Assembly: GCA_942492055.1 (NCBI GenBank)
Contig: CALODP010000019.1
Span: forward strand, 62,001 to 126,000
Direction: 5' to 3'
DNA: 64,000 bases
Source of the DNA: CALODP01 sp942492055
GTDB lineage: Bacteria; Bacteroidota; Ignavibacteria; Ignavibacteriales; Melioribacteraceae
Under the pieces are notes generated by a model that saw only the letters and a program-made list of their open reading frames with translations, made no database searches and was not told the origin of the DNA. Shown one piece after another: positions 43,938 through 52,844 of the stretch; position 1 is the stretch's first letter; every line of letters begins with the position of its first letter. Made by a program: the position numbers and the translations under genes.

Positions 43938-46379
43938 TCAGACTATCTTAATGACTATCAGAGTCATATCGTCGTGCTGTTCGGATTTTCCGGCGAATCT
44001 CCGCGCCTCTTCGAAAACCTTGTCAACGATCTCTTGAGCTCCTTTTTCCCTTTCGGATATGACAATTTGAGTGAATCTTTCCTGCCCTAATTCTTCCTTA
44101 TTTTTATTTGTAGCTTCGGGGAAGCCATCGGTGTAAAAAACAAAAAGATCTCCAATTTCGTAATCAATTGCAACCTCTTCTATCGATTTATTGAAAATAA
44201 TCCCCTTTTCCAAGCCAAGGGCAAGACCAACAGGTTGCAATAATTTCGAACTTCCGTCTTTTTTTATAATTATCAAAGGATTGTGTCCGGCGCGCGAAAA
44301 GCGAAACTTCTTCGAATCCAAATCGAATATTCCGTATAACATTGAAATGAAATTCCCGCGATCCACATTTTCAAAAAACATCGTGTTCATTTGCTTCATT
44401 ATTTCAGCTGGCGAAAGAATGTTCTTGGCTATTGCTCTGAAAAATCCTTTCGTTAAGGTCATATAGAAAGCGGCCTTTGTTCCTTTGCCCGAAACATCAC
44501 CGATAATAACCCCAAGTTTATTATCTTCATGAAGCATGAAATCATAATAATCCCCTCCGACTTCATAAGCAGGCAAACATCTTCCGGCAATATCAAGAGT
44601 TTCTACTTTTGGACTTTCTTTCGGCAAAAATGATAATTGTACATTTCGCGCTACCTCCAATTCCCCTTGAAGGCGTTGTCTCTCATTGATAAATTCGACG
44701 AATTTCGGCCTTATGGAATCATAACTTTCAATATGATTCTTTGTTTTGAGAGAATATAACACATAAATTACCAAGAACAGCAAAACAAGAATCATCGAAA
44801 TAAGCGGAACAGAATCCAAATAAATTACCGAAAACCCGGTGTGGAATATTTTCATCGATAGTAAGGTAAAGATCAGAACAAAAACATTTGTTTTTATGAA
44901 AATGATTCCGAGCAACAACCCGATTCCGAATTGCAAAATAAAATCCAATTCGGCCGGGGTAACATATCCGTTATCCACAATGGCAAAGAATAATGCGGCA
45001 ATAATAATCAACAGCTGTTTTGATTTTATTCGTTTGGCTATTCCGGATACTGCAAAAAGAAAAACAACTATGACATCCATAAGTATTGAATATAGATTCT
45101 GCGCAATCAAATACGGAGCAAACATAGCGTTAAGATTAAGTATGTTTTCTTTCCCTAAAATCTGAAAAGAAATAGAACCTATGTTTCCACTCAGAAAAAT
45201 CATCAAATACCAAACGGATAAGATGAAAATACCGAATCCTAATCCTTGGAATATTCCCGCCCCGATTTTGGAATGAGTAAAATATCCGTTTCTTAATAAG
45301 TCGAATTCAATCAGCTTATCTCCCCATACCTCACGGCAGATTGTTTCACCGACTGCCCAGATAAAAGAAATCATTAAAAAGATAAAACCGGGAGCCAATA
45401 CTAATCCAACTGCTATTTCGAAGGAAATACTTGTCGGAATTTCCCCAAACATCTCGGCTAGTAATCCGAGCCCCGCCAGAGCGCCCATTGTCAAAGCGAG
45501 TTTGAATCCTATTTCGTAGGCTCTAAACTTCTTGAAGGCAATTACAATCATTATAATTATTGAGAGTAAATAGAAAATAATAGCGGAAATTTTCGGGATC
45601 TTCGTAAAGGAACTCTCTTCAAGATTATTTTCTATTTTGTAATCTATAGAAAGTTTCGTTAGCAGTCGTCCTTTTATGTTAGTTTCAATCTTTATATCTC
45701 TTTGAAAAAGGGAATCGAATGTTTCATACACAAATCTGTAGTCGGTATTTGGTAGGTTCTCGGAGTTGTGCCCTTTTTCTTCCGCATTATCCCCTAATTG
45801 TAGAGAAAAACCGAAGGAATCCGATTTTTTCCCCTTTGTACTGTCTGAGATTTCTCTTAACGAATCCTTATATGGAGTAAAAGATTTGATAAATTTCTTT
45901 GTGATTTCCCCTGCGACATCCTTCCCTAGCGCAACCAGTTTCATTGAATCAGGGGGAGTAAAATCAAGCTCTACTAATCTTTCCGATAAATCAAATTTTA
46001 TCCCTAATTCTCCGATGAATTTTTTAACTACTTCTTGTTCGGTTCTCGGCCTTTCTATCTTTTTGGACTTAAACTTGACGTCCCAGAAATAAACAGGCAA
46101 ATCTTTTCCGATTAAGTCGATACTATTCTTAAACCCTCTCTCAATTTGAATAGATTCATTGAGATCAGCGTTCTCTTTCAACTGAATAGCTATCTCATAT
46201 TCGGATAGAGTTATTCCGTAATTCTTAGCCAAATCAAGAGATTTTTCTTTTATACCACTATTTCCGAAATTTTTTCCTTCAAGCGCTACTAATGAATTAA
46301 TACGAGGATACAAATTTATTAGAAGAATAATACCTAATGATAACAATATAACGGAAACTGAGAGTTGTCTTTTATTCAT
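43938..46379 (-). CDS. Multi-pass membrane protein with C-terminal PP2C/SpoIIE phosphatase domain
   Basis: An 813-residue signalling protein: N-terminal transmembrane helix (about 7-25), a periplasmic region to about 265, then eight or so membrane helices (about 265-565), a short coiled linker (FVEFINERQRLQGELEVARN) and a SpoIIE/RsbU-type PP2C domain (about 590-813). The metal-binding motifs GGDYYDFM and VIIGDVSGKGTKAAFYM, and the final EQHDDMTLIVIKI, are intact, so it is probably an active Ser/Thr phosphatase acting on an anti-sigma-antagonist partner. GETICREVW in the membrane part loosely recalls CPBP-type proteases, but the full motif is not seen. No partner switch genes are adjacent. Confidence 0.85.
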   Translation of the reverse strand: MNKRQLSVSVILLSLGIILLINLYPRINSLVALEGKNFGNSGIKEKSLDLAKNYGITLSEYEIAIQLKENADLNESIQIERGFKNSIDLIGKDLPVYFWDVKFKSKKIERPRTEQEVVKKFIGELGIKFDLSERLVELDFTPPDSMKLVALGKDVAGEITKKFIKSFTPYKDSLREISDSTKGKKSDSFGFSLQLGDNAEEKGHNSENLPNTDYRFVYETFDSLFQRDIKIETNIKGRLLTKLSIDYKIENNLEESSFTKIPKISAIIFYLLSIIIMIVIAFKKFRAYEIGFKLALTMGALAGLGLLAEMFGEIPTSISFEIAVGLVLAPGFIFLMISFIWAVGETICREVWGDKLIEFDLLRNGYFTHSKIGAGIFQGLGFGIFILSVWYLMIFLSGNIGSISFQILGKENILNLNAMFAPYLIAQNLYSILMDVIVVFLFAVSGIAKRIKSKQLLIIIAALFFAIVDNGYVTPAELDFILQFGIGLLLGIIFIKTNVFVLIFTLLSMKIFHTGFSVIYLDSVPLISMILVLLFLVIYVLYSLKTKNHIESYDSIRPKFVEFINERQRLQGELEVARNVQLSFLPKESPKVETLDIAGRCLPAYEVGGDYYDFMLHEDNKLGVIIGDVSGKGTKAAFYMTLTKGFFRAIAKNILSPAEIMKQMNTMFFENVDRGNFISMLYGIFDLDSKKFRFSRAGHNPLIIIKKDGSSKLLQPVGLALGLEKGIIFNKSIEEVAIDYEIGDLFVFYTDGFPEATNKNKEELGQERFTQIVISEREKGAQEIVDKVFEEARRFAGKSEQHDDMTLIVIKIV

Positions 46380-46681
46380 TCTTTACACCAAATTGCAACA
46401 AAAACCGGAATTTACAAAAACAAAATATTGAGTATTTATAATAATTCTATTTTGCAAAAAACGAAAGAAATTGTTGACTTAGTCATAATATTTTTGCTAC
46501 TTTAGAACAGTTTACACTCTAAAGTATCTTCTTCTACTTATTGGCAACTTTAGGTGATTATAAAATCGGATTTCGGAATCATTAGATTCTTTTGAAATAT
46601 ACATTTTATAACTCTGTGCCTTCTCCCTTTTTCTGCGGCATTAATTGATGCGTTTTAATTAACAGTATTGAGGGTAGACCA
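46380..46681. promoter_or_regulatory. 302-base leader of the cytochrome cluster with candidate promoter
   Basis: An AT-rich divergent spacer between the phosphatase gene and the first cytochrome gene. TATTTTTG at 46489-46496 matches TAnnTTTG, and TTG at 46471-46473 lies 15 bases before it, shorter than usual. A sigma-70-like pair TTGACT (46474) and TACTTT (46498) with 18-base spacing overlaps it. Either would give a leader of about 180 bases. I see no sigma-54 -24/-12 site here and no copy of the GAAACA-N3-TGTTTC dyad found at 52.5 kb. Confidence 0.35.
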
Positions 46682-47242
46682 ATGAGAAACATATCAATCA
46701 CACTTACTGTAATTATCTCTCTAATTCTTTTGATGGCCTTTTCCTACAATCCGGCCGTTAAACCGGCGACATATATCGGTGCAAAAAAATGTAGCATGTG
46801 CCATAAAAAGGCCAAAGACGGAGAGCAATTCAAAATCTGGGAAAACAGTAAACACGCTAAGGCCTACAAATCTCTTCAAACCGCCGAAGCAGACGAAATA
46901 GCAAAAAAAGCAGGTCATACAACCAAAGCAGCCGAAACCGATGCTTGTTTGGAATGTCACGCAACTGGTTACAATTTTGACGCTTCTCTTTTGGATAAGA
47001 AATTCAACGTTGACGATGGTGTTCAATGCGAAACATGCCATGGAGCAGGCTCAAAATACAAATCGAATAAAATTATGAAAGATCGCGCGAAGGCAGTTGA
47101 AAACGGTCTGATCGTATTTGAAAATGATGAGGCCATTAAAACAGCTTGCGTGAAATGTCACAACGAAAAGAGCCCGACTTACAAAGCTTTTGATTTTACT
47201 AAAAGATGGGCGGAAATTAAGCACAATATTCCTAAGTCATAG
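46682..47242 (+). CDS. Tetraheme cytochrome c (cytochrome c554-like)
   Basis: A 186-residue exported cytochrome with N-terminal signal (ITLTVIISLILLMAFS). There are four CxxCH haem sites: CSMCH, CLECH, CETCH and CVKCH. The segment FKIWENSKHAKAYKSL between the first two matches the cytochrome c554 family, whose members carry electrons in the periplasm. It is the first gene of a forward run of cytochrome genes and is followed 21 bases later by the beta-barrel gene, so a periplasmic shuttle feeding an outer-membrane conduit is a reasonable inference. The physiological donor is not identifiable here. Confidence 0.92.
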   Translation: MRNISITLTVIISLILLMAFSYNPAVKPATYIGAKKCSMCHKKAKDGEQFKIWENSKHAKAYKSLQTAEADEIAKKAGHTTKAAETDACLECHATGYNFDASLLDKKFNVDDGVQCETCHGAGSKYKSNKIMKDRAKAVENGLIVFENDEAIKTACVKCHNEKSPTYKAFDFTKRWAEIKHNIPKS

Positions 47243-47263
47243 TGATAATAATCCGGGATTTCA

Positions 47264-48544
47264 ATGAAAGTGAAAATATTTGCCTTAGTTCTCTTTTTCA
47301 TCTTTCCGTTGATGATCTTTAGCCAGAATGTAAACGGAAGATTCTCCTCTTCCGTTTACACTTTCGAAAGATTAAACTCCGCAACGGAATCGGAAACTTA
47401 TTACCGCACTTTTCAAACTCTTATTCTGCGAGTTAATAAGAATAATTTCGCCTTACGTACAAGAATGAATCTGGAAGCAAATCTTTCTAATTCCCTCGAT
47501 GGAGATCCGAGATTGCGATTTTATAATCTGTATGTTGAAGGCAGAAATCTATTAGGAATAGCAACTGTCAAACTGGGACGACAATCTCTCTTTAGCAGTG
47601 TAGCTGGAGGGTTGTACGACGGACTTAATATCAAGCTGAAATATCATGATTATTCTCTCTCCGCTTTTTGCGGAGGAAATGTGCCGGCTTATCAGAAGCT
47701 TGAGTTGACTGAAGATTTCGGAGATAACAATGTTATCGGAGCTGAGTTTAGCACTACTGCCCTAAAGAATTTCATTATGGGACTCAGTTACATTAATAAA
47801 AATTACAAACCGGAACCTTATACAACCACCCGACTTGACGCTAATCTCGATCCTATTACACTGTTGATTCAGCGAAACTCAAATCAATTCCATTACCTTT
47901 CCGGAAAGATCAACTACGAGTTGGATAAAATTATTGATGTCTATTCGAAGCTTGATTACGACATTAATTTCGCGGAAATCTCTAAATTCGAAATCAGTAC
48001 GAGATATTCTCAAATCGATAAACTCGGAATAAATCTTTACTACAATTTCAGAGAACCTCAAATAAACTATAATTCTATTTTTTCCGTCTTCAATTACGGT
48101 AACACACAGGAAATAGAAGGGGGAGTCGATTACGAAATAAATAAAAATTATACTGTTATCGGGAAGTTCGGAAATGTGACTTACGAAGATGAAGAATCTC
48201 AGAGACTCACTCTCGGAGTTAATTCCACTTACGGTACTTTTAGCTATAGGAAAACATTTGGTTACGCCGGTGAAATGGACGCTTTCTCAGTTTACACAGC
48301 CAAAAGTTACTATGACGGTAAAATTACTCCATCAATCGGACTGGCTTATACTAATTACAAACTATCGGAAGAATCAGAAACAAACAGCATAACCTCTCTT
48401 TTGGCAGGATGTAATTTCCGCCCGTGGAAAACAGTTTCGTTCGATCTGCAAACTCAGTATTTCAACAACAAGATATACAAGAATGATTTTCGAGTTCTGT
48501 TCAAATTCAATCATTGGTTTAATACTAACTTAGGCGTCTTGTGA
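47264..48544 (+). CDS. Outer-membrane beta-barrel, candidate porin of a cytochrome conduit
   Basis: A 426-residue protein with signal peptide (KIFALVLFFIFPLMIFS) and strands alternating polar and hydrophobic residues to the C-terminus (DFRVLFKFNHWFNTNLGVL), fitting a barrel of 16 or more strands. Early strands (TYYRTFQTLILRVNKNNFALRTRMNLEANL, then LYVEGRNL and ATVKLGRQSLF) resemble the alginate/phosphate-porin style rather than MtrB, and no N-terminal CxxC as in MtrB is seen. Position between a tetraheme and a 14-heme cytochrome, with one base to the next gene, suggests it sheathes or anchors cytochromes across the outer membrane. That role is inference from context. Confidence 0.75.
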   Translation: MKVKIFALVLFFIFPLMIFSQNVNGRFSSSVYTFERLNSATESETYYRTFQTLILRVNKNNFALRTRMNLEANLSNSLDGDPRLRFYNLYVEGRNLLGIATVKLGRQSLFSSVAGGLYDGLNIKLKYHDYSLSAFCGGNVPAYQKLELTEDFGDNNVIGAEFSTTALKNFIMGLSYINKNYKPEPYTTTRLDANLDPITLLIQRNSNQFHYLSGKINYELDKIIDVYSKLDYDINFAEISKFEISTRYSQIDKLGINLYYNFREPQINYNSIFSVFNYGNTQEIEGGVDYEINKNYTVIGKFGNVTYEDEESQRLTLGVNSTYGTFSYRKTFGYAGEMDAFSVYTAKSYYDGKITPSIGLAYTNYKLSEESETNSITSLLAGCNFRPWKTVSFDLQTQYFNNKIYKNDFRVLFKFNHWFNTNLGVL

Positions 48545-48545
48545 T

Positions 48546-49742
48546 ATGAAATCTCTAAAATTCTATTATTCGTTTATTCTCTCGCTGGCTCTATATTTTA
48601 TGCTGGTTGCCTTCACAAGAGCAACATCCGAAGAAGAGCCGGTCGCTAATAATAAAGTAATAAAATTTTCCCACAAAGATCACGTTGAAAATGTAACATG
48701 CGGTGAGTGCCATTCTTCGGTTCCGCAAAGTGTTTCTTTGCAAGATCCTCTTTTGCCGAAAAAGGAGAATTGTTCCGAATGTCACGATGTAGAGGATGAC
48801 AATAACTGCGAAACATGTCACTACGATGATAATTATGAAGCCCTTGTCCAAAAGAAATCCCGTCTGATATTTAATCATAAATTCCATTTGGAAGAGAACA
48901 ACGATTGCGAAAAGTGCCATTCCGGATTGCAAGATGTTAATTACGCTTTTGAAAGCGACTCAGCATCACCGGCAATGAATATTTGTTACGAATGCCACAA
49001 TAATAACTCGGTAGCGGCTAATAATTGCGAATCATGCCACATCTCCACCGTTAACCTGTTACCGCAAGATCACAAAACGGCTACATTCTTTGAAAATCAT
49101 AAATTTAAGGCCACCGGAAATAACGACTGTCAAATGTGTCATGACGAAAACTTCTGCGAAACATGTCACGCTTCAACAACCGGAATGACTGAGACTAACA
49201 CTAAGGATGATTTCTATTCCCCCTTTGCGCCTCACGATTTCGTTGATAATGCAAAACAGCAACAGATCTCGCGGGTTCATGATTTGAATTATCGATTTAC
49301 CCATGGAATAGAAGCGAAAGGAAAAACTTCCGAATGTATTACATGCCATCAAACAGAAACATTCTGCGCCGAATGTCATAATGTATCCGGCGGAGATTTC
49401 GCGTTGGAGGGATTTCTTCCATCCTCCCACAAAGCTTCAAACTTCACAACTTTCGGTGTGGGGAGCGGTGGCGGAGAACATGCCCGACTCGCAAAGCGTG
49501 ATATCGAAAGCTGCGCCGCTTGTCACGATACTCAAGGGGCAGATCCGAATTGCATTTTGTGCCATACGGACGCAGACGGAATAAAGGGAACAAATCCCAA
49601 AACGCATGAAAGGGGATTTCTGAAAAACGTTAAGGGTGATTGGCATGACGATAAAGGGGCGATTTGCTTCGATTGCCATACTGATCCTGCCGCGCTAGCA
49701 GGGCAAGAAAACAACGGTTTTTGCGGATATTGTCATAAATAA
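48546..49742 (+). CDS. 14-heme c-type cytochrome
   Basis: A 398-residue exported cytochrome with N-terminal hydrophobic signal (FYYSFILSLALYFMLVAF). I count fourteen CxxCH sites, in order CGECH, CSECH, CETCH, CEKCH, CYECH, CESCH, CQMCH, CETCH, CITCH, CAECH, CAACH, CILCH, CFDCH and CGYCH: one haem per 28 residues. Spaced His residues such as FSHKDHVE, FNHKFHLE and FENHKF are likely distal ligands, typical of cytochrome c7/c3-like chains. No sorting domain or lipobox is visible, so it is probably periplasmic or bound to the barrel encoded one base upstream. Confidence 0.92.
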   Translation: MKSLKFYYSFILSLALYFMLVAFTRATSEEEPVANNKVIKFSHKDHVENVTCGECHSSVPQSVSLQDPLLPKKENCSECHDVEDDNNCETCHYDDNYEALVQKKSRLIFNHKFHLEENNDCEKCHSGLQDVNYAFESDSASPAMNICYECHNNNSVAANNCESCHISTVNLLPQDHKTATFFENHKFKATGNNDCQMCHDENFCETCHASTTGMTETNTKDDFYSPFAPHDFVDNAKQQQISRVHDLNYRFTHGIEAKGKTSECITCHQTETFCAECHNVSGGDFALEGFLPSSHKASNFTTFGVGSGGGEHARLAKRDIESCAACHDTQGADPNCILCHTDADGIKGTNPKTHERGFLKNVKGDWHDDKGAICFDCHTDPAALAGQENNGFCGYCHK

Positions 49743-49768
49743 ATTTTCAACTTAATACCGGATAGAAA

Positions 49769-50647
49769 ATGAGACGGATTCTTCAATATATCGCTTTTTC
49801 AGTAATCGGATTACTATTCCTGCAATGCAGCGAAAAACAAGAGAATATTACTACTCCCGAAACAATATCCGTTCACAAAGAGGGAATCGGAAATCCTTCT
49901 TCACCGAATTTCCACAAGGCTATTTTTAAGAGCACTAACTGGGATATTCGCGCATGTCAGGAATGCCACGCCTCGGATTATTCCGGAGGAACAACCGGAA
50001 AGAGTTGCTTGAAATGCCATTCCTCAGATAACGGACCGGAAGCATGCAATACTTGTCACGGTGATTTTAAGAATCCGGGAAATATTGCTCCTCCTGAAGA
50101 TTTGCATGAAAATACTACAACCGAATCCCCCGGTGTAGGGGCTCATCAAGTTCATCTGGCATTGGATAAAATTACTGGGTGCAGGGAATGCCATAATAAC
50201 AACAGCTTTAGCGGTGTGAAATATGTTTACGCTCATATTAGCGGCATCGATGAAGATGTGGCTTTCAGCGATTTTTCGAATAACTCAGATAATGCAGGTT
50301 ACAATTTTTCCGATTACAAATGCTCGAATATCTATTGTCACGGAAACTTCGCCTTCGCGAAGGATACTTCCAATAACACATTCGCATATACAGGTGATAA
50401 GATTGAAGGGAACAACTATTCCCCTGTCTGGAATAAGGTTGACGGAACAGAGGCCAAATGCGGTACTTGTCACGGAGAAATCGATCAGCAAACGGGCAAC
50501 TTGATTACTGCCACCCCGAAAGGACATATGGGGCCATATGACGTAACTTCATGCGGTAATTGCCATACCGGAATTGTAAACGCTCAGGGTGAAATAATTG
50601 ATTTTGAAAAACATATAAATGGGAAAGCTAACGTATTCGGAAATTAG
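49769..50647 (+). CDS. Seven-heme cytochrome lipoprotein with CxxxxCH...CxxCH domain
   Basis: A 292-residue lipoprotein (signal VIGLLFLQCS, lipidated Cys about residue 20), so anchored to a membrane. Six CxxCH sites are CQECH, CLKCH, CNTCH, CRECH, CGTCH and CGNCH. One further site is CSNIYCH, a CxxxxCH spacing. The CSNIYCHGNF...CGTCHGE arrangement matches the CxxxxCH...CxxCH domain first described in Geobacter sulfurreducens outer-membrane cytochromes (GSu_C4xC__C2xCH). If the CxxxxCH binds haem, the total is seven. It follows the 14-heme gene by 26 bases and precedes the regulator gene. Confidence 0.9.
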   Translation: MRRILQYIAFSVIGLLFLQCSEKQENITTPETISVHKEGIGNPSSPNFHKAIFKSTNWDIRACQECHASDYSGGTTGKSCLKCHSSDNGPEACNTCHGDFKNPGNIAPPEDLHENTTTESPGVGAHQVHLALDKITGCRECHNNNSFSGVKYVYAHISGIDEDVAFSDFSNNSDNAGYNFSDYKCSNIYCHGNFAFAKDTSNNTFAYTGDKIEGNNYSPVWNKVDGTEAKCGTCHGEIDQQTGNLITATPKGHMGPYDVTSCGNCHTGIVNAQGEIIDFEKHINGKANVFGN

Positions 50648-50678
50648 ATAAAAAATAATAACTAAATCCATATTGCTG

Positions 50679-52016
50679 ATGACGATTGACGATAAGCTAA
50701 AAGATCATATACTGGAATCGATCGGTGAAGGTGTATTCACCGTAGATAAGAATTTTAAAATCAATTTCTTCAATAAGGCTGCCGAGAAAATTACCGGACG
50801 CAAAAGAGAAGAGGTTCTGGGAAAATTTTGCAAACATATCTTCTGCTCGGAACTCTGTTTCACCGAATGCCCTATCGCGATTGCCTTAAAATCGAATAAA
50901 ACGATCTACGATTTCGAAACTTCGATACTTACGGAAAACGGAAAACAAAAACCGATCAAAATGAATTCGGCTGTACTCTATAATGATAACTCCGAACCAA
51001 CAGGGGGGATTATTACTTTCCGTGATCTATCTGAGCTGGAAGTACTTCGAAGAACCTTATCTCATGAAACTCTTTTCTACGGTGTTGTGGGACTTAGCAA
51101 ACCAATGAGGGATATCTTCGAACTTGTTAAGGAGATTTCCGAATCGGACGCGCCGGTTTTTATACACGGAGAATCGGGTACCGGAAAAGAGATGATAGCC
51201 AACGCGATTCAGGCAACAAGCCTTAGAAAAGATGAGAAATACTTAAAAGTAAATTGCTCGGTCTTTCCTCCCAATCTTTTGGCAAGTGAACTTTTCGGGC
51301 ATGTTAAGGGGGCTTTTACTGACGCCTACAGAGATCGTCCGGGAAGGTTCGAACTTGCCGACAAAGGAACACTCTTCCTGGATGAAGTAGCCGAGATGCC
51401 TTTGCAAATGCAATTGCAAATTCTCAGAGTGCTTCAAGACGGAACATTCGAGCGTGTAGGGGATTCTACCCCACGCAAAGGAGATGTGAGGGTAATAGCG
51501 GCTACAAATATTAATATAAAAGAGGCTTTGAAGAACGGAACAATCAGAGAAGATTTGTTTTACAGACTAAGTGTAATTCCGATCGAAATTCCTCCTCTAC
51601 GGGAAAGAACAGATGATATTATCCCCCTCGCAAATTACTTTATGAAAAAGTATTCCATTATCTACAAAAAAGAAGTCAATCAGATTGAGGAAAGAGCCTT
51701 GGATATTCTGTTGAGTTATCATTGGCCCGGAAATGTAAGGGAACTGGAAAACATTATCGAATACGCCTTTGTAAGGACCAATAACTCCAATGTAATTGAA
51801 GTCGGAAAGCTACCGAAATCGATTACTCTCAATTACTCCAATGCTTTTGACTTCAGAGAAAAACACAGCTTCGCCGATAACGGTTCCGAGGCTTCGCACT
51901 ATCTAAGTTTATTGGAAAAATATAATTGGAATAAATCGAAAGTAGCAAAGGAGCTTGGGATAGGGAGAACAACTCTCTGGCGCAAACTTAAACAGTTGGG
52001 AATAATCTCCGAATAG
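50679..52016 (+). CDS. Sigma-54-dependent activator with Cys-rich PAS sensor
   Basis: A 446-residue NtrC-type regulator. The PAS domain (about 1-125) contains CKHIFCSELCFTEC, four cysteines spaced C-x4-C-x3-C-x3-C, suggesting a redox-active or metal/Fe-S site. The AAA+ domain has Walker A HGESGTGKEMIANAI, the sigma-54 contact loop as GAFTDA (not GAFTGA), and Walker B GTLFLDEVAEMP. The C-terminal Fis-type helix-turn-helix is WNKSKVAKELGIGRTTLWRKLKQLGI. It lacks a receiver domain, so it senses directly through PAS. Start is ATG 50679; a TTG two codons earlier is possible. Placed inside the cytochrome cluster, it probably controls it in response to redox state. Confidence 0.92.
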   Translation: MTIDDKLKDHILESIGEGVFTVDKNFKINFFNKAAEKITGRKREEVLGKFCKHIFCSELCFTECPIAIALKSNKTIYDFETSILTENGKQKPIKMNSAVLYNDNSEPTGGIITFRDLSELEVLRRTLSHETLFYGVVGLSKPMRDIFELVKEISESDAPVFIHGESGTGKEMIANAIQATSLRKDEKYLKVNCSVFPPNLLASELFGHVKGAFTDAYRDRPGRFELADKGTLFLDEVAEMPLQMQLQILRVLQDGTFERVGDSTPRKGDVRVIAATNINIKEALKNGTIREDLFYRLSVIPIEIPPLRERTDDIIPLANYFMKKYSIIYKKEVNQIEERALDILLSYHWPGNVRELENIIEYAFVRTNNSNVIEVGKLPKSITLNYSNAFDFREKHSFADNGSEASHYLSLLEKYNWNKSKVAKELGIGRTTLWRKLKQLGIISE

Positions 52017-52034
52017 AAACAATCCGGATCATAT

Positions 52035-52478
52035 ATGAACGAAATGCTTGGTAATCAATACTTTATGGCTCGGAATTATCCGGCGGCGAAAATCGAACTT
52101 GAAAAAGGATTTGCGCTTACTCCGGAGAATAAAGGAATCAAAAGAAAACTGATTGTTTGTAATATCATGACAAACGACCTTTCGAAGGCCTATTCTCTTT
52201 TTCACGAACTGGTCGCAGAGGATGTGGAGTTCATTATTATTGCCGATGCCGTTAAGGATGATTGTCCTTGTCCCGAAATAATCGAGGAATTCGATCATAA
52301 TTTCAATCCCCAAAGCGAATTCGACTATAATCTGATTCACGGAATGCTTTGGCTCTATTGCAACCCGAAAAAATCGCTCGATTATCTGCGCATGGCCGCT
52401 CTTCGAAATTCCTCACAAACAATACTTGAGGATATTGCAATTATTGAAGAATATCTCAAGATCACTCCCAACTATTAG
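52035..52478 (+). CDS. TPR-like protein, first of a paralogous pair
   Basis: A 147-residue cytoplasmic-looking protein (no signal peptide), 18 bases after the regulator gene. Its start, NEMLGNQYFMARNYPAAKIELE, is a single TPR-type hairpin nearly identical to that of the paralogue at 52845-53306 (SEMLGNQYFMARNYAAALKEF). Both share DDCPCPEII/DDCPCEELI with a CxC pair, and LWLYCNPKKS/IWLYCDIRKS. I do not recognise the family. The conserved cysteines could bind metal or sense redox. Linkage to the regulator and surface-cytochrome genes suggests a role in control or assembly. Confidence 0.72.
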   Translation: MNEMLGNQYFMARNYPAAKIELEKGFALTPENKGIKRKLIVCNIMTNDLSKAYSLFHELVAEDVEFIIIADAVKDDCPCPEIIEEFDHNFNPQSEFDYNLIHGMLWLYCNPKKSLDYLRMAALRNSSQTILEDIAIIEEYLKITPNY

Positions 52479-52492
52479 CTACTTTTCGGTAG

Positions 52493-52605
52493 TGTTTCAC
52501 ACTAAATATTGAAACAGATTGTTTCACATCCACTTGCTCCTTTATTCATAAGGGACACTGTATATTTCTCCCATTTTGCCACTGTTTCACGAAACAATTT
52601 GTTTC
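52493..52605. promoter_or_regulatory. Two composite GAAACA/TGTTTC dyads, candidate activator sites
   Basis: The 366-base gap 52479-52844 holds no credible gene but has repeated dyads. TGTTTCA at 52493-52499 pairs over ten bases with TGAAACA at 52510-52516, and GAAACA-GAT-TGTTTC spans 52511-52525. The pattern recurs as TGTTTC-AC-GAAACA at 52583-52596 and GAAACA-ATT-TGTTTC at 52591-52605. The two GAAACA-N3-TGTTTC palindromes are exactly 80 bases apart. They lie 240-350 bases before the second TPR-like gene, as sigma-54 enhancer sites often do. TGGCACG at 52737-52743 resembles a -24 element, but its GG-to-GC spacing is 11 rather than 10 bases, so the promoter is unproven. Confidence 0.65.
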
Positions 52606-52844
52606 ATTCGATCGATTACTCTGCGGATAATAATAACGCTTCCTATCACGCTAAACAGGTTGGTTCTGATAAAGTAAGAATTGTCTCATACAATAGCAAA
52701 AGCGTGAAAACAACTTATAGATGCCCATTAGACAAATGGCACGGATATTCGCTTGGCAGCAACTCTCTTCTCTTGTTTTCCCAAACTTATTTGGTGTAAA
52801 AAACTCTCCCTTTCTGGCTCATTATTTGATAACAAGATCTTATT

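Noticed and set aside
52737..52753. Sigma-54 promoter reading TGGCACG then TTCGC
   Set aside because: Spacing between GG and GC is 11 rather than the near-invariant 10. A second candidate at 52815 (CTGGCTCATTATTTGAT) lacks the -12 GC and sits too close to the ATG.
52509..52799. 96-codon forward frame in the gap between the TPR-like genes
   Set aside because: No ribosome-binding site, no recognisable protein features, and it runs through the repeated dyads; more likely regulatory DNA.
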